Origin: Fulvitalea axinellae | GTDB taxonomy: Bacteria > Bacteroidota > Bacteroidia > Cytophagales > Cyclobacteriaceae | Length of the DNA stretch: 64,000 nt | Assembly (NCBI RefSeq): GCF_036492835.1 | Contig: NZ_AP025314.1 | Span: 620,001-684,000, forward strand | Direction of reading: 5' to 3' | In this document: positions 25,125 to 33,901 of the stretch, piece after piece | Layout: each line of letters begins with the position of its first letter | Position numbering within the stretch: the stretch's first letter is position 1 | Position numbers and translations under genes: made by a program | The notes under the pieces: generated by a model | Seen by the model: the letters and a program-made list of their open reading frames with translations, nothing else | Database searches by the model: none | Told to the model about the DNA's origin: nothing

Positions 25125-25727
25125 TTATCCGGCCCGGCGGTGTGTGTCGGGTTGTATTTTCGGGGTGGCTTTGGTTTGGGGCCTTTTGCTGTAGCTTAGG
25201 CTTGGCCTTCGTTTTTTCGGGGATGGCTTTACTTTTTCGCCGTTTTGGATGGCTTTTAGCTCGGCGCGGAATTCCCGCCAGCGCCACCAGCGCCGGAGCA
25301 GGCGGTGGTGCTCGAACAGGTCGAAATAATGGAAGGGTTTGTCGTCGGTTTTGAAAAGGGACCTGAGCCGGTACATTTGGCTACCTATAAATCCGGTGAG
25401 GCCCCGGCGGTAAAATTTGTCGTCGGAATGCCACGCTATAAACACTCTGGGCAGTTTTAGCCGGAAATCCCGCACGCCCACCAAGCGTTTGTATTCCGGG
25501 CGCCGGCGGTTATGTCCTACGCAAATGCGCTGGCGGGCTTCGGCCAGTCTGTGCGCCAAGTCCGGGCAGTATCCGGAAAACTGGATGGTGTTTCGCTGTA
25601 GCTCCCGGCTAATGGTGGATGGCGAACGCCTCAAAAATTTGGCGATCGAACGCCGAGACTCGCCCCAAGCCCGGAGGCGCAGGATCATCTCCCGTTCATG
25701 CAAATCAAGGCGTCTGTATTCTTTCAT
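25125..25727 (-). CDS. Orphan IS30-type helix-turn-helix protein, copy C (200 aa)
   Basis: Nearly the same as copy B (about eight residue changes, mostly in the tail). The HTH and the RRWWRWREFR segment are unchanged. The upstream stretch GGATAAAGAAAC before the ATG is shared with copy A but not B. No catalytic domain. Confidence 0.75.
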   Translation of the reverse strand: MKEYRRLDLHEREMILRLRAWGESRRSIAKFLRRSPSTISRELQRNTIQFSGYCPDLAHRLAEARQRICVGHNRRRPEYKRLVGVRDFRLKLPRVFIAWHSDDKFYRRGLTGFIGSQMYRLRSLFKTDDKPFHYFDLFEHHRLLRRWWRWREFRAELKAIQNGEKVKPSPKKRRPSLSYSKRPQTKATPKIQPDTHRRAG

Positions 25728-25897
25728 TTCGTGGCCGGTTTCTTTATCCAGTAAATCGCAAACCGCGGGCCGTCGTGTTTTTCCGTGCCGGCGGGTGCCG
25801 GCCGTTTATGTGTCAATTTGGGGCGTTTTCAAAAAAATAGCCTTACAAAACGCTGTATTCCTGGTTGGGGTGTGGAATTGGTAACAAAACTGTGGTT

Positions 25898-25985
25898 GGC
25901 GGAAGAGTCCTTGTTTTATGACAGCAAACCGCAAGTAAAGATGCTTACGGTAGTTTTGTTGGACAGGATCCTCTTCCGCCAGAAA
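25898..25985. repeat. Long imperfect palindrome beyond the fucosidase gene
   Basis: TGGCGGAAGAG at the left pairs with CTCTTCCGCCA at the right about 65 bp later; the interior contains GCAAGTAAAGATGCTTACGG, which resembles the REP-like core (CAAGCATGGATGCTTGCG). It could terminate the fucosidase transcript or be a distant member of the REP-like family. Confidence 0.5.
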
Positions 25986-25999
25986 AGAAGCATCGCGTA

Positions 26000-27631
26000 T
26001 CACACGGCCCCCTCCAATTCGAAAACGGCGGTATATTCATTCGGCCTTTCGGCGGGGACGGATAGCTGTAGGTAGTCGTCGGTCTGTTCGAAGTTTACCG
26101 CAGTACCGCCCAACATCCTGACCGAGCTTACCTTTCCGGGCTTGAAGCGGGAGTCCAGTCCCAGTTTCGGGAGGCGGATGGTGCCCGTTTCCGGATTTAG
26201 TACAAAGACGTAGAGCTTATTGTCCCGTACCGTGAATCTCACCTCGTCTTTGCCGTAGGGCGGACTGTTCAGGTCTCGCTCGTTGAAGTTATGCGCTTTC
26301 TTGTTGGCCTGTTCCAAGTCGGTCTCGTCGGCGGCGAAGAGTCCGGCTTTGTCAGAGTCCAAGTTGTCGCCCAAGACTTTCCACGCCTTGGATTTGTAGA
26401 TGGCCGGGGCGTTCAGGTTTACCCAAGCGCCGAAGTCGTCGAACTCTTTGCGGTGCTCTTCCGGAAAACTACCGTCGCCCAACAGCTCTACGTTGAGCAA
26501 CAGTACGCCGTTTTTGCTGAGAATATCCGAGAAGTTTTCTATCAATACCCGGGCGTTTAGCCGGTCGGCGCGCTCGTTTTTATGGAACCACCCGTTCAGT
26601 GTGGTGATCGACTGCCATGGCCGGCGGAGGATTTCGCTGGTATAGCCCCGCTCAAAATCCAAGACGAAAGCCTTTTGGTCTTCCTTGGAGATGCCTCCGA
26701 ACTTGCCGGCTATCAGTCCGTCTATTTTTCCGTTTTCGCGCAGGCTTTTATTGTAAAACTCTTCGCAGACTTTCCGGCCGTATTCGCCGTACGGATACAG
26801 GTAGCCGTCAAACCACAGCATGTCCAAATCATATTTCCGGACAAGTTCCAAGTGACGTTGCATCCAGTTCTCGCTGTTTTTCTTTATCCATTCGGGCGTA
26901 CGTTTTTCCGGTGGCAGGCCGTACAGGTCGGCGGGGTCCAGCCCTTCCCACCATTTGCCCTTGCCGTCTTCCTTGGTCATATGGCCGTCATAAGGAATGC
27001 CCTTTTTCGGGCCGTGCTTGTCGGCGCCGAAAGCCGTTTTCCACCAGCTCAGGTGGCGGTCGTCATGCGAACTGACACCGAAGGGCAAACCGTATTTCTT
27101 GGCCGATTTCGCAAACTCCCCGACGATATCCCTTTTCGGGCCCACGTTTACGGAGTTCCACGGCTGATGGCTGGAATCGAAGTTGTCGAAATGATCGTGA
27201 TGGTTGGCCATGCCCACAAAAAATTTGGCGCCGAGGCTCTTGAAGTATTTCATCAACGCGTCCGTATCCAGCTTGTCGGCCTTCCATTCGTTCAGCACGT
27301 CTTTGTAGCCGATCTCCGACGGATGCCCGTAGGTCTCCACATGGTAGGTGTACGCGTTCTTGCCCCAGGTCTCCCGCCCTATGTCCTGCATATACATATG
27401 GCGGGCGTACCAGCCGCCTCCTTTTTCCGGTTGGGATTGCGGACCCCAGTGTGTCCAGATGCCCAATTTCCCTTCGGTATACCAGGCGGGGCATTCAAAC
27501 TTGGCTCTCAATTCTTCCCAAGGAAGGTCCTGATGGACGGAGGCCTCTTTCTTTTCCGTCTTTTTTGGTGTGCAAGAAAAAATGGAGCACACCGCCACGG
27601 CCATTAAAAAACTTTTTTGTAGTTGGTTCAT
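26000..27631 (-). CDS. Alpha-L-fucosidase-like GH29 lipoprotein
   Basis: A lipoprotein signal (AVCSIFSC, Cys at about residue 20) should anchor the protein outside the inner membrane. The GH29 catalytic domain starts near residue 35: WEELRAKFECPAWYTEGKLG then WTHWGPQS, HHDHFDNFDS (about residue 143) and LDMLWFDGYL (about residue 267), where the Asp is the expected nucleophile. The acid/base is not assignable by eye. The C-terminal 90 residues are a beta domain (DEVRFTVRDNKLYVFVLNPE). It should release fucose from glycans, but GH29 also has other specificities. It is divergent from the inositol operon. Confidence 0.85.
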   Translation of the reverse strand: MNQLQKSFLMAVAVCSIFSCTPKKTEKKEASVHQDLPWEELRAKFECPAWYTEGKLGIWTHWGPQSQPEKGGGWYARHMYMQDIGRETWGKNAYTYHVETYGHPSEIGYKDVLNEWKADKLDTDALMKYFKSLGAKFFVGMANHHDHFDNFDSSHQPWNSVNVGPKRDIVGEFAKSAKKYGLPFGVSSHDDRHLSWWKTAFGADKHGPKKGIPYDGHMTKEDGKGKWWEGLDPADLYGLPPEKRTPEWIKKNSENWMQRHLELVRKYDLDMLWFDGYLYPYGEYGRKVCEEFYNKSLRENGKIDGLIAGKFGGISKEDQKAFVLDFERGYTSEILRRPWQSITTLNGWFHKNERADRLNARVLIENFSDILSKNGVLLLNVELLGDGSFPEEHRKEFDDFGAWVNLNAPAIYKSKAWKVLGDNLDSDKAGLFAADETDLEQANKKAHNFNERDLNSPPYGKDEVRFTVRDNKLYVFVLNPETGTIRLPKLGLDSRFKPGKVSSVRMLGGTAVNFEQTDDYLQLSVPAERPNEYTAVFELEGAV

Positions 27632-27970
27632 AAGCGTAGGGATGAAGGCGCAAAATGGTATGAATATGAGAGCGCTTTTACCGTTTAGAGACTTGTGGTT
27701 ATTCTTCGAATCAGTTTGTTGTTTCTTCTGATCTCTTTAAATAATGACGCATTCGATGTAATTTTCCCTCTGTCCGTATTGGTAGTTTCTTGACCTTTTG
27801 AAGAAAAGCTATAAGGTTTTATTGCTATTAAGGCATAGCAAAACGAAGGTAATCAGGAAAGGGAAGTCCCCGGTTTTCAAAATCATTTCCCCCAGACCCA
27901 ATAAGGTACAACACAAACAAAACACCCGGTACCTAATACCAAATACCTCATACCGAATACCACCACCTCA

Positions 27971-27992
27971 TTTACGCAAACCTTTGCGTAAA
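27971..27992. promoter_or_regulatory. Perfect 10-2-10 palindrome, likely repressor operator of the inositol operon
   Basis: TTTACGCAAA, a CC spacer and TTTGCGTAAA make a perfect 22-bp inverted repeat, the length and symmetry of a LacI- or GntR-type operator. It lies about 195 bp before the first inositol gene and 340 bp from the divergent fucosidase gene. A second short inverted repeat (ATCGC-N7-GCGAT, 28057-28073) is closer to the gene. No regulator gene is in the window. The rest of the gap 27632-28186 has no gene I trust; a 131-codon frame there is low complexity. Confidence 0.6.
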
Positions 27993-28186
27993 CAGCGATT
28001 TTTTTATTCCGATATACTCCGGCTTCTTCTTTCCTTTAGGATATCAAATTTAAATAATCGCAAAAAGAGCGATAAAATCTACGCTGTTATTTCATTTCGT
28101 TTAAATGATGGCGCCAAAACCCGTTCCGTTTCCATGGAATGGGGCGGGATCCTTTTTTCGTTTGTTTTTGCGAAACACGTTACGCT

Positions 28187-29134
28187 ATGTTAGTCACCAC
28201 GCGAGAGATATTTGAGAAATGTTATGGACGCTACGCCGTGGCGGCCGTCAACGTGGAGTTTATGGAACAGGTGCACGCCGTTTTCGCCGCCGCGCAACGG
28301 GCGCAGGCGCCGGTAATAGTGCAAACCACGCCGGTAGCCCGCGATTACGCCCACGCCAAGATGCTGGCCTCGATGGTCCGGACGGCTTCCGAGATTTACC
28401 CCGGCGTAGTCTACGCTTTTCACGTCGATCACGGCTACGAATCGCATATCGACGACGCGTTGGAGTCCGGCGCCTATACGTCGGTGATGATCGACGCCTC
28501 GCACGACGAGTTTGAGAAGAACGCATCCCGCACCCGGGCCGTGGTGGAAAAAGCCCACGCCAAGGGCGTATCGGTGGAGGCCGAGCTGGGCACGCTGGGC
28601 GGGGTGGAAGACGATATTACCGTAGACGAGAAAAAAGCGCTGTACACCGACCCCGAACAGGTGGAGGAATTCGTAAAGCTTACCGCCTGCGACAGCCTGG
28701 CGGTGGCGGTGGGCACCAGTCACGGCGCTTACAAGTTTTCCGGAGGGCAGGGCCTGCAGTTCGATATTCTGGAAGGTATCCAGAAGCGTTTGCCCGGTTT
28801 TCCTTTGGTCCTCCACGGAGGCTCGGCGGTAAACACCACCGAGATAGAGCGCATCAACGAAGCGGGCGGAAAGCTGTCGGCCTCGGCCAAAGGCGTTGAT
28901 GCGGAGGAGATTAAGCGCTCTATAAAATACGGAGTCTGCAAAGTGAATATCGCCACGGACGCCCGCCTGATGTGGACCCGGGTAACAAGGGAGTTTTTCG
29001 CCTCCACGCCGGAAGACTTCACGCCCATCAAGCCCGGCAAGACATATATGGAAGAATACGCCAGCTTCCTGACCGAGAAATTCGAGATGCTGGGCTCGGC
29101 GGGAAAAGCAGGGGAGTTTTTAAGTAAAGGGTAA
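28187..29134 (+). CDS. iolJ: Class II aldolase, likely 6-phospho-5-dehydro-2-deoxy-D-gluconate aldolase
   Basis: I start at the ATG in MLVTTREIFEKCYG; the longer frame adds 16 unlikely residues. The zinc-dependent class II aldolase motifs are in order: YAFHVDHGYE (about residue 85), SVEAELGTLGGVED (about 135), VAVGTSHGAY (about 182) and LVLHGGSAV (about 210). Its place at the head of a complete myo-inositol gene set suggests it cleaves the IolC product to dihydroxyacetone phosphate and malonate semialdehyde, as IolJ does. A fructose-bisphosphate or tagatose-bisphosphate aldolase cannot be excluded by motif alone. Confidence 0.8.
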   Translation: MLVTTREIFEKCYGRYAVAAVNVEFMEQVHAVFAAAQRAQAPVIVQTTPVARDYAHAKMLASMVRTASEIYPGVVYAFHVDHGYESHIDDALESGAYTSVMIDASHDEFEKNASRTRAVVEKAHAKGVSVEAELGTLGGVEDDITVDEKKALYTDPEQVEEFVKLTACDSLAVAVGTSHGAYKFSGGQGLQFDILEGIQKRLPGFPLVLHGGSAVNTTEIERINEAGGKLSASAKGVDAEEIKRSIKYGVCKVNIATDARLMWTRVTREFFASTPEDFTPIKPGKTYMEEYASFLTEKFEMLGSAGKAGEFLSKG

Positions 29135-29392
29135 AGAGTACAGAGTAAAGAGTACTTTGTGCTGTGTTTATTGGTTTGTTTTAAAGTAAAGGGTGCGGGG
29201 TAAAAGCCTTGTGCTTGGTTTTTTAAAAATATAAAGGAGAAAGGGCAAGTAAAACATAAGGGTTATAAAGCGTAAGATTTAAGCCCCCTGTCACCGTACA
29301 GACTATTTACTATTTACTCTTTACGCTTTACTCTGTACTAATAAAGCGGACTATTTACTCTTTACGCTTTACTCTGTACTCTTTCCTCCAAT
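29126..29392. repeat. Degenerate AGTAAAGAGTAC repeats, inverted pair between iolJ and iolD
   Basis: Just after the aldolase stop there are units of AGTAAAGAGTACAGAGTAAA, and before iolD (29298-29392) units of the complement (TACTCTTTACGCTTTACTCT). The same low-complexity words flank the spacers at 31345-31455, 32370-32392 and 32705-32870, and occur once at 20715-20755. The inverted arrangement could fold in the mRNA. Confidence 0.75.
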
Positions 29393-29406
29393 ACTTATAT
29401 ATCGTT

Positions 29407-31269
29407 ATGGCAACAATTCGATTAACTGTCGCGCAGGCGCTGATTCGTTTTCTGAAGAACCAATACGTTCGGTTTGACGGGGAGGAGACGCGGTTTTTTA
29501 AGGGATGCTTCGGGATCTTCGGTCATGGGAACGTGGCGGGAATCGGGCAGGCATTGCAGGAATATCCCGATTTTACTTATTACCAGAGCCGCAACGAGCA
29601 GGCTATGGTCCATACGGCTATCGCTTATGCCAAGACGGCCAACCGCCGTCAGGCTTTCGCCTGCACCACGTCCATCGGTCCGGGAGCCATGAATATGGTT
29701 ACCGCCGCACAGACGGCCACGATCAACCGTATACCGGTGTTGTTGCTTCCCGGCGATATTTTCGCCCGTCGCGAGCCGGATCCGGTGCTGCAGCAGGTGG
29801 AATACGAAAACACGCAGGATATGTCGGCCAACGACTGTTTCCGTCCTGTTTCCAAGTTTTGGGATAGGATAAACCGTGCGGAGCAACTTATGCCGTCTTT
29901 GTTGGCCGCTATGCGCGTGCTTACCTCGCCGGCGGACACGGGAGCGGTTACTTTGGCCATGCCGCAAGACGTGCAGGCCGAGGCTTACGACTATCCGGAA
30001 GAGTTCTTCGACAAGCGGGTTTGGGATATCCCCCGCAACCGTCCCGACAGCGCATTGGTGGAGAAAGCCGCTTCTTGGATCAAGTCGGCCAAGCGTCCTG
30101 TAATCGTAGCCGGCGGTGGCGTAAAGTATAGCGAGGCCGAGAGCGTATTGGAGGCTTTCGCCGAAAAGACCGGAATACCGATAGGCGAAACCTTCGCCGG
30201 AAAAGGAAGCGTGCCTTACGACAAGCCTTATTGCTTGGGCGGGCTGGGGGCCACCGGCACCAAAGGCGCCATAGAAATGGCCGGCGAGGCAGACTTGATT
30301 ATCGGAGTCGGTACGCGCTACAGCGATTTTACCAGCGCATCGAACAGTCTTTTCCAAAATCCGGACGTACGTTTCCTGAATATCAACGTCAAGGAACTCG
30401 ACTCATATAAGCGTGGCGCTTTGCCACTTACCGGCGACGCCAAAATTACGCTGGAAGAATTGGCCGGACACCTGAAAGACTACCAGGTGGAGGAAGCTTA
30501 CCGCGAGGAAGCCGCCCGCAAGAGCAAGGAGTGGGACGATGAGGTGTCCAGAATTTACGACACGGCCAACGGCGCGGAAGAGCCTATCGACCAAGCTTCC
30601 GTTATCGGTACGCTCAACGCGTTTATGGATAAGAAAGACATTATGGTTTGCGCCGCGGGCAGTCTTCCCGGCGACCTCCACAAACTCTGGCGCTCTTCGG
30701 ACCCGAAGAATTTCCACCTCGAATACGGCAACTCGTGCATGGGTTACGAAATAGCCGGCGGCGTAGGCGTAAAGATGGCCGAACCCGACCGGGAGGTGTA
30801 CGTGATGGTGGGCGACGGCAGTTACTGGATGCTCAACCACGAGATAATTTCCTCTATACAGGAAGGCAACAAGGTGAATATCCTGGTGCTGGACAACAGC
30901 GGTTACGCTAGTATCGGCGCGTTGTCGGAGTCGGTGGGAAGCGCGCGCTTCGGAACCAAATACCGCTACCGTGAAGACGGCGAGCTCAAGGGTGAGTGCC
31001 TGCCGGTGGATATCGCCAAAAACGCCGAGAGTTTGGGCGCCCGCGTTATCCGCGCCAATAGCGCCGATGATTTGAAAAAGGCTTTGGCGGAAGCCAAATC
31101 ATCGGACCGGACTACGGTAATCTATATCAAAACCAACCTGTTGCGCACCGTCAAGGGCTACCACGCTTGGTGGGAAGTCCCGGTTGCGGAAGTATCGACG
31201 ATGGAAGACGTACAGCAGGCTCGCGAAACATACGTGGAGAATAAGAAAAGACAAAAATATCACTTCTGA
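29407..31269 (+). CDS. iolD: 3D-(3,5/4)-trihydroxycyclohexane-1,2-dione hydrolase
   Basis: The 620-aa protein has the thiamine-diphosphate enzyme layout: an N-terminal pyrimidine-binding domain with the conserved Glu in QSRNEQAMVH (about residue 62), a central domain (VIVAGGGVKYS), and a C-terminal pyrophosphate-binding motif VGDGSYWMLNHEI ... LDNSGYASIG (about 467-500). Distinctive IolD stretches include RFDGEETRFFKGCFGIFGHG and KTNLLRTVKGYHAWWEVPVA. It opens the inositol ring after IolE to give 5-deoxy-glucuronate. It lies third from the regulatory region, on the plus strand, in the operon running to iolG. Confidence 0.95.
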   Translation: MATIRLTVAQALIRFLKNQYVRFDGEETRFFKGCFGIFGHGNVAGIGQALQEYPDFTYYQSRNEQAMVHTAIAYAKTANRRQAFACTTSIGPGAMNMVTAAQTATINRIPVLLLPGDIFARREPDPVLQQVEYENTQDMSANDCFRPVSKFWDRINRAEQLMPSLLAAMRVLTSPADTGAVTLAMPQDVQAEAYDYPEEFFDKRVWDIPRNRPDSALVEKAASWIKSAKRPVIVAGGGVKYSEAESVLEAFAEKTGIPIGETFAGKGSVPYDKPYCLGGLGATGTKGAIEMAGEADLIIGVGTRYSDFTSASNSLFQNPDVRFLNINVKELDSYKRGALPLTGDAKITLEELAGHLKDYQVEEAYREEAARKSKEWDDEVSRIYDTANGAEEPIDQASVIGTLNAFMDKKDIMVCAAGSLPGDLHKLWRSSDPKNFHLEYGNSCMGYEIAGGVGVKMAEPDREVYVMVGDGSYWMLNHEIISSIQEGNKVNILVLDNSGYASIGALSESVGSARFGTKYRYREDGELKGECLPVDIAKNAESLGARVIRANSADDLKKALAEAKSSDRTTVIYIKTNLLRTVKGYHAWWEVPVAEVSTMEDVQQARETYVENKKRQKYHF

Positions 31270-31468
31270 TTGTGCTTGTTATATGTGACTGAAGTTTAGG
31301 AGCCCGGGTTTTGTTTCATCGCTTTTCCCGGCTCCGTTCTTCCATTGAGTAAAGAGTCCAAAGTAAAGCGTAAAGAGTACTTTGGTCTCCTTTATGGCTC
31401 GGCCTTTCTGTTTTCCGGTCCAGTACTCTTTACTCTGTACTCTTTACTTAGTACTAAACAAAAACATT

Positions 31469-32386
31469 ATGGCTCTAAATATACAACTGGGCATTGCGCC
31501 CATCGGCTGGACTAACGACGACGTGCCTTCGTTGGGTGGCGAGATTCCTTTTGAGCAATGCGTTAGCGAGATGGCTTTGGCAGGGTTTACCGGTTGCGAG
31601 GTGGGTAACAAGTATCCCAAAGATCCGGCGGTTTTGAAAAAGGCCCTTGATCTGCGCGGATTGCGCGTGGCCAACCAGTGGTTTTCCTATACGCTTTCTA
31701 CCGATCCGTTTGAGCGGGTTCGCGAAGAATTCGAAAAGCAACTCGATTTCCTGACCGCTATGGGCACCAAAGTAGTGGGCGGAGGCGAGTGCGGCAACGG
31801 CGTGCAGTGTCTTGAGGTGCCGGTGCTGGACCGGAAAGTGGTTTTTACCGAAGACCAGTGGAAAAAGGTCACTTACGGGTTGAATGAGCTGGGCAAAATC
31901 GCCCGTGACCGCGGGATCAAGCTCGCTTTCCATCACCATATGGGCACCGGCATCCAAAGCATGGAAGAGGTGGACCGTATGCTCGATTCCACCGATCCGG
32001 AAAACGTGTTCCTGAACTATGACTGCGGGCACTTCACCTTCGCCGGCGAAGATCCGGTGATGGCGCTTAAGAAATATATCGGACGTACCGCGCACGTTCA
32101 CCTCAAGGACGTTCGCCCAGCCGTATTGGAATCGGTGAAAGCCGACAAGAAAAGCTTCCTCGACGCCGTAGTGGCGGGCGTTTTCACCGTCCCCGGCGAT
32201 CCTGACGGATGCATCGACTTTCCCGCTCTGTTCGATATCCTCGACCAAAACGACTACTCGGGCTGGATATTGGTGGAAGCCGAACAAGACCCGGCCATCG
32301 CCAATCCGTTGGAATACGCCATCATAGCCCGCAAATACATCCAGCAACGTCTGGACGCACTCAGTTTAGTAAAGAGTCCAGAGTAA
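31469..32386 (+). CDS. iolE: Myo-inosose-2 dehydratase
   Basis: The true start is MALNIQLGIAPIGWTNDDVP; the frame runs on upstream through repeat sequence. It is an AP-endonuclease-2 TIM barrel (305 aa) with metal-ligand motifs LAFHHHMGTG, LNYDCGHF, HVHLKDVRP and ILVEAEQDP in the expected order. IolE removes water from 2-keto-myo-inositol to give the dione used by IolD. Its 3' end runs into the operon's AGTAAAGAG repeat words, which supply its last residues (SLVKSPE). Confidence 0.93.
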   Translation: MALNIQLGIAPIGWTNDDVPSLGGEIPFEQCVSEMALAGFTGCEVGNKYPKDPAVLKKALDLRGLRVANQWFSYTLSTDPFERVREEFEKQLDFLTAMGTKVVGGGECGNGVQCLEVPVLDRKVVFTEDQWKKVTYGLNELGKIARDRGIKLAFHHHMGTGIQSMEEVDRMLDSTDPENVFLNYDCGHFTFAGEDPVMALKKYIGRTAHVHLKDVRPAVLESVKADKKSFLDAVVAGVFTVPGDPDGCIDFPALFDILDQNDYSGWILVEAEQDPAIANPLEYAIIARKYIQQRLDALSLVKSPE

Positions 32387-32408
32387 AGCGTATGCACCCT
32401 GACTTATA

Positions 32409-32640
32409 TTATCAGCATTAAAAATACGGTATCCCGAAACCACTGACATTTTGCACTTAACAAGCTCCGGTGTCACTTTTTGAGAGATCAAAAAGTAACC
32501 AAAAAATCTCTTAAATACGGCTACAAATTTTTCTTCCATCCAAAAGCATTGCGGTTATGGAAGAAAAATAAAGGCCTGAGATTAGTTTTTTGGAACGCAT
32601 TGGGGTCAATGGTTGATCGGAGATCTAAGGCGAATAAAAC
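32409..32640. repeat. Dispersed 230-bp intergenic repeat, copy 2
   Basis: It matches 11011-11238: AAAATACGGTATCCCGAAACC start, CAAGCTCCGGTGTCACTTTT, AAAAAGTAACCAAAAAATC, then the ATTTTTCTTCCAT/ATGGAAGAAAAAT 13-bp stem and AAGGCCTGAGATTAG. It occupies much of the 492-bp gap between iolE and iolB. Confidence 0.85.
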
Positions 32641-32663
32641 AAGGGTAATTTTATTCTAGTGCA

Positions 32664-32878
32664 TACTTAGATCTTTAGCATGGTTCGACTCTTTTGTTTT
32701 TCCGATCCAATACTCTTTACTCAGTACGCTTTACTTTTTACTCCAAAAAAGAGAATAGTAAAGAGTCCAGAGTAAAGCGTAAAGAGTACTTAGGTCTTTA
32801 ACATAGTTCGACTCTTCTGTATTCCGATCCAATACTCTTTACTCAGTACTCTTTACTTTTTACTCCAAAAAAAGAAAT
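32664..32878. repeat. Direct duplication of a 92-bp block before iolB
   Basis: The block from TACTTAGATCTTTAGCATGG to the CTCCAAAAAA run (32664-32756) is repeated 123 bp further on (32787-32878) with few changes; a 30-bp piece of the AGTAAAGAG repeat separates them. The second copy ends at the iolB start codon. Confidence 0.85.
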
Positions 32879-33757
32879 ATGAAACGTGACGATAAATACC
32901 CGCTCCTTTGCAAAGCCGAGGACGGAGCAATATACCAGTCTATTACCAAGGAAGAAGTGGGTTGGAAAGACCTGAACTTCGAAGCCCGGGCGCTCAAGAA
33001 AGGGGAAATCTGGGAAGCCAACACCGGCGACAGCGAATACGCCATCATCCTGTTGGGCGGTAACTACAAAGTGACTTCCGACAAGGGCGAGTGGGAAACT
33101 GTTAACGGTCGGAAGGACGTTTTCAGCGGAATAGCCCACAGCTTGTACTTGCCTCGCCGTACGTCTTTCAAACTGGAAGCGGTAAGCGATGAGTTGGATA
33201 TCGCCTACGGTTGGTGCGAAACGGAGAAGGACTTTCCCGCCCAGTTCAAGACGCCCGAGGAAGTTCAGGTGGAAATCCGTGGCGGAGACAACGCCACCCG
33301 CCAGATCAACGACCTGATCCAGCCCGGCTTCGCTTGCGACAAACTTGTGGCCTGCGAAGTTTACACGCCTTCGGGTAACTGGAGTTCGTTCCCCGCCCAT
33401 AAGCATGACGAACGCAAACTGGGCGAAAACGGAGAAGTGTTGGAGGCCGACTTGGTCGAGACGTACTTCTACAAAATCGACAAGCCGCAGGGCTATGCCG
33501 TACAGCGCGTTTATACTACCGACGGATCCTTGGACGAAACCTCCATGGCCCGCAACAACGACGTGGTTTTGGTGCCCAAAGGTTACCATCCCGTCGCGGC
33601 GACGCACGGCTACAATGTCTATTACCTGAACTTTCTGGCCGGTAGCGACCAGTCTTTGGCCAACACGCCGGATCCCGACCACGATTGGATCTTCGGCACT
33701 TGGAAAGGCCGCGACGAACGCATCCCGATGGTTACCGCCGAGATGAACAACGGATAA
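32879..33757 (+). CDS. iolB: 5-deoxy-glucuronate isomerase
   Basis: The 292-aa protein is a bicupin with the IolB metal motif NWSSFPAHKHDERK (about residues 166-178) and later ARNNDVVLVPKGYHPV. IolB converts 5-deoxy-glucuronate to 2-deoxy-5-keto-gluconate for IolC. A hairpin follows the stop codon. It sits in the operon between iolE and the transporter; the purine-rich stretch before the ATG (AAAAAAAGAAAT) gives only a weak ribosome-binding site. Confidence 0.95.
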   Translation: MKRDDKYPLLCKAEDGAIYQSITKEEVGWKDLNFEARALKKGEIWEANTGDSEYAIILLGGNYKVTSDKGEWETVNGRKDVFSGIAHSLYLPRRTSFKLEAVSDELDIAYGWCETEKDFPAQFKTPEEVQVEIRGGDNATRQINDLIQPGFACDKLVACEVYTPSGNWSSFPAHKHDERKLGENGEVLEADLVETYFYKIDKPQGYAVQRVYTTDGSLDETSMARNNDVVLVPKGYHPVAATHGYNVYYLNFLAGSDQSLANTPDPDHDWIFGTWKGRDERIPMVTAEMNNG

Positions 33758-33769
33758 AACTCAATGCCA

Positions 33770-33799
33770 GCGCCCGGAGACCATAGCCATACCGGGCGC
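33770..33799 (+). terminator. GC-rich hairpin after iolB
   Basis: GCGCCCGG and CCGGGCGC form a perfect 8-bp stem with a 14-nt loop, 12 bp past the iolB stop. There is no U-run, so it may only tune transcript ends within the operon. Confidence 0.45.
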
Positions 33800-33901
33800 G
33801 GCGCCACCAAGACAGAAACCACCGACATCCCGGCGAAGACTTAACCCCGGCTTCCGCCCCGATCGGCGTCACTTTTTGCCTTAAACAACTCGATACCCAT
33901 C

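Larger units (their letters stand above)
24772..25860 (-). repeat. HTH-orphan repeat unit C (full form)
   Basis: It matches unit A from AATAAATAACAGTAATACCG through the 350-bp 3' flank, hairpin and gene, and about 110 bp upstream of the start, where similarity fades. It fills the 24736-25124 gap. Confidence 0.7.

Noticed and set aside
27798..28193. 131-codon frame before the inositol operon
   Set aside because: Low-complexity (TACCxAATACC words), covers the operator palindrome, and has no ribosome-binding site or family.
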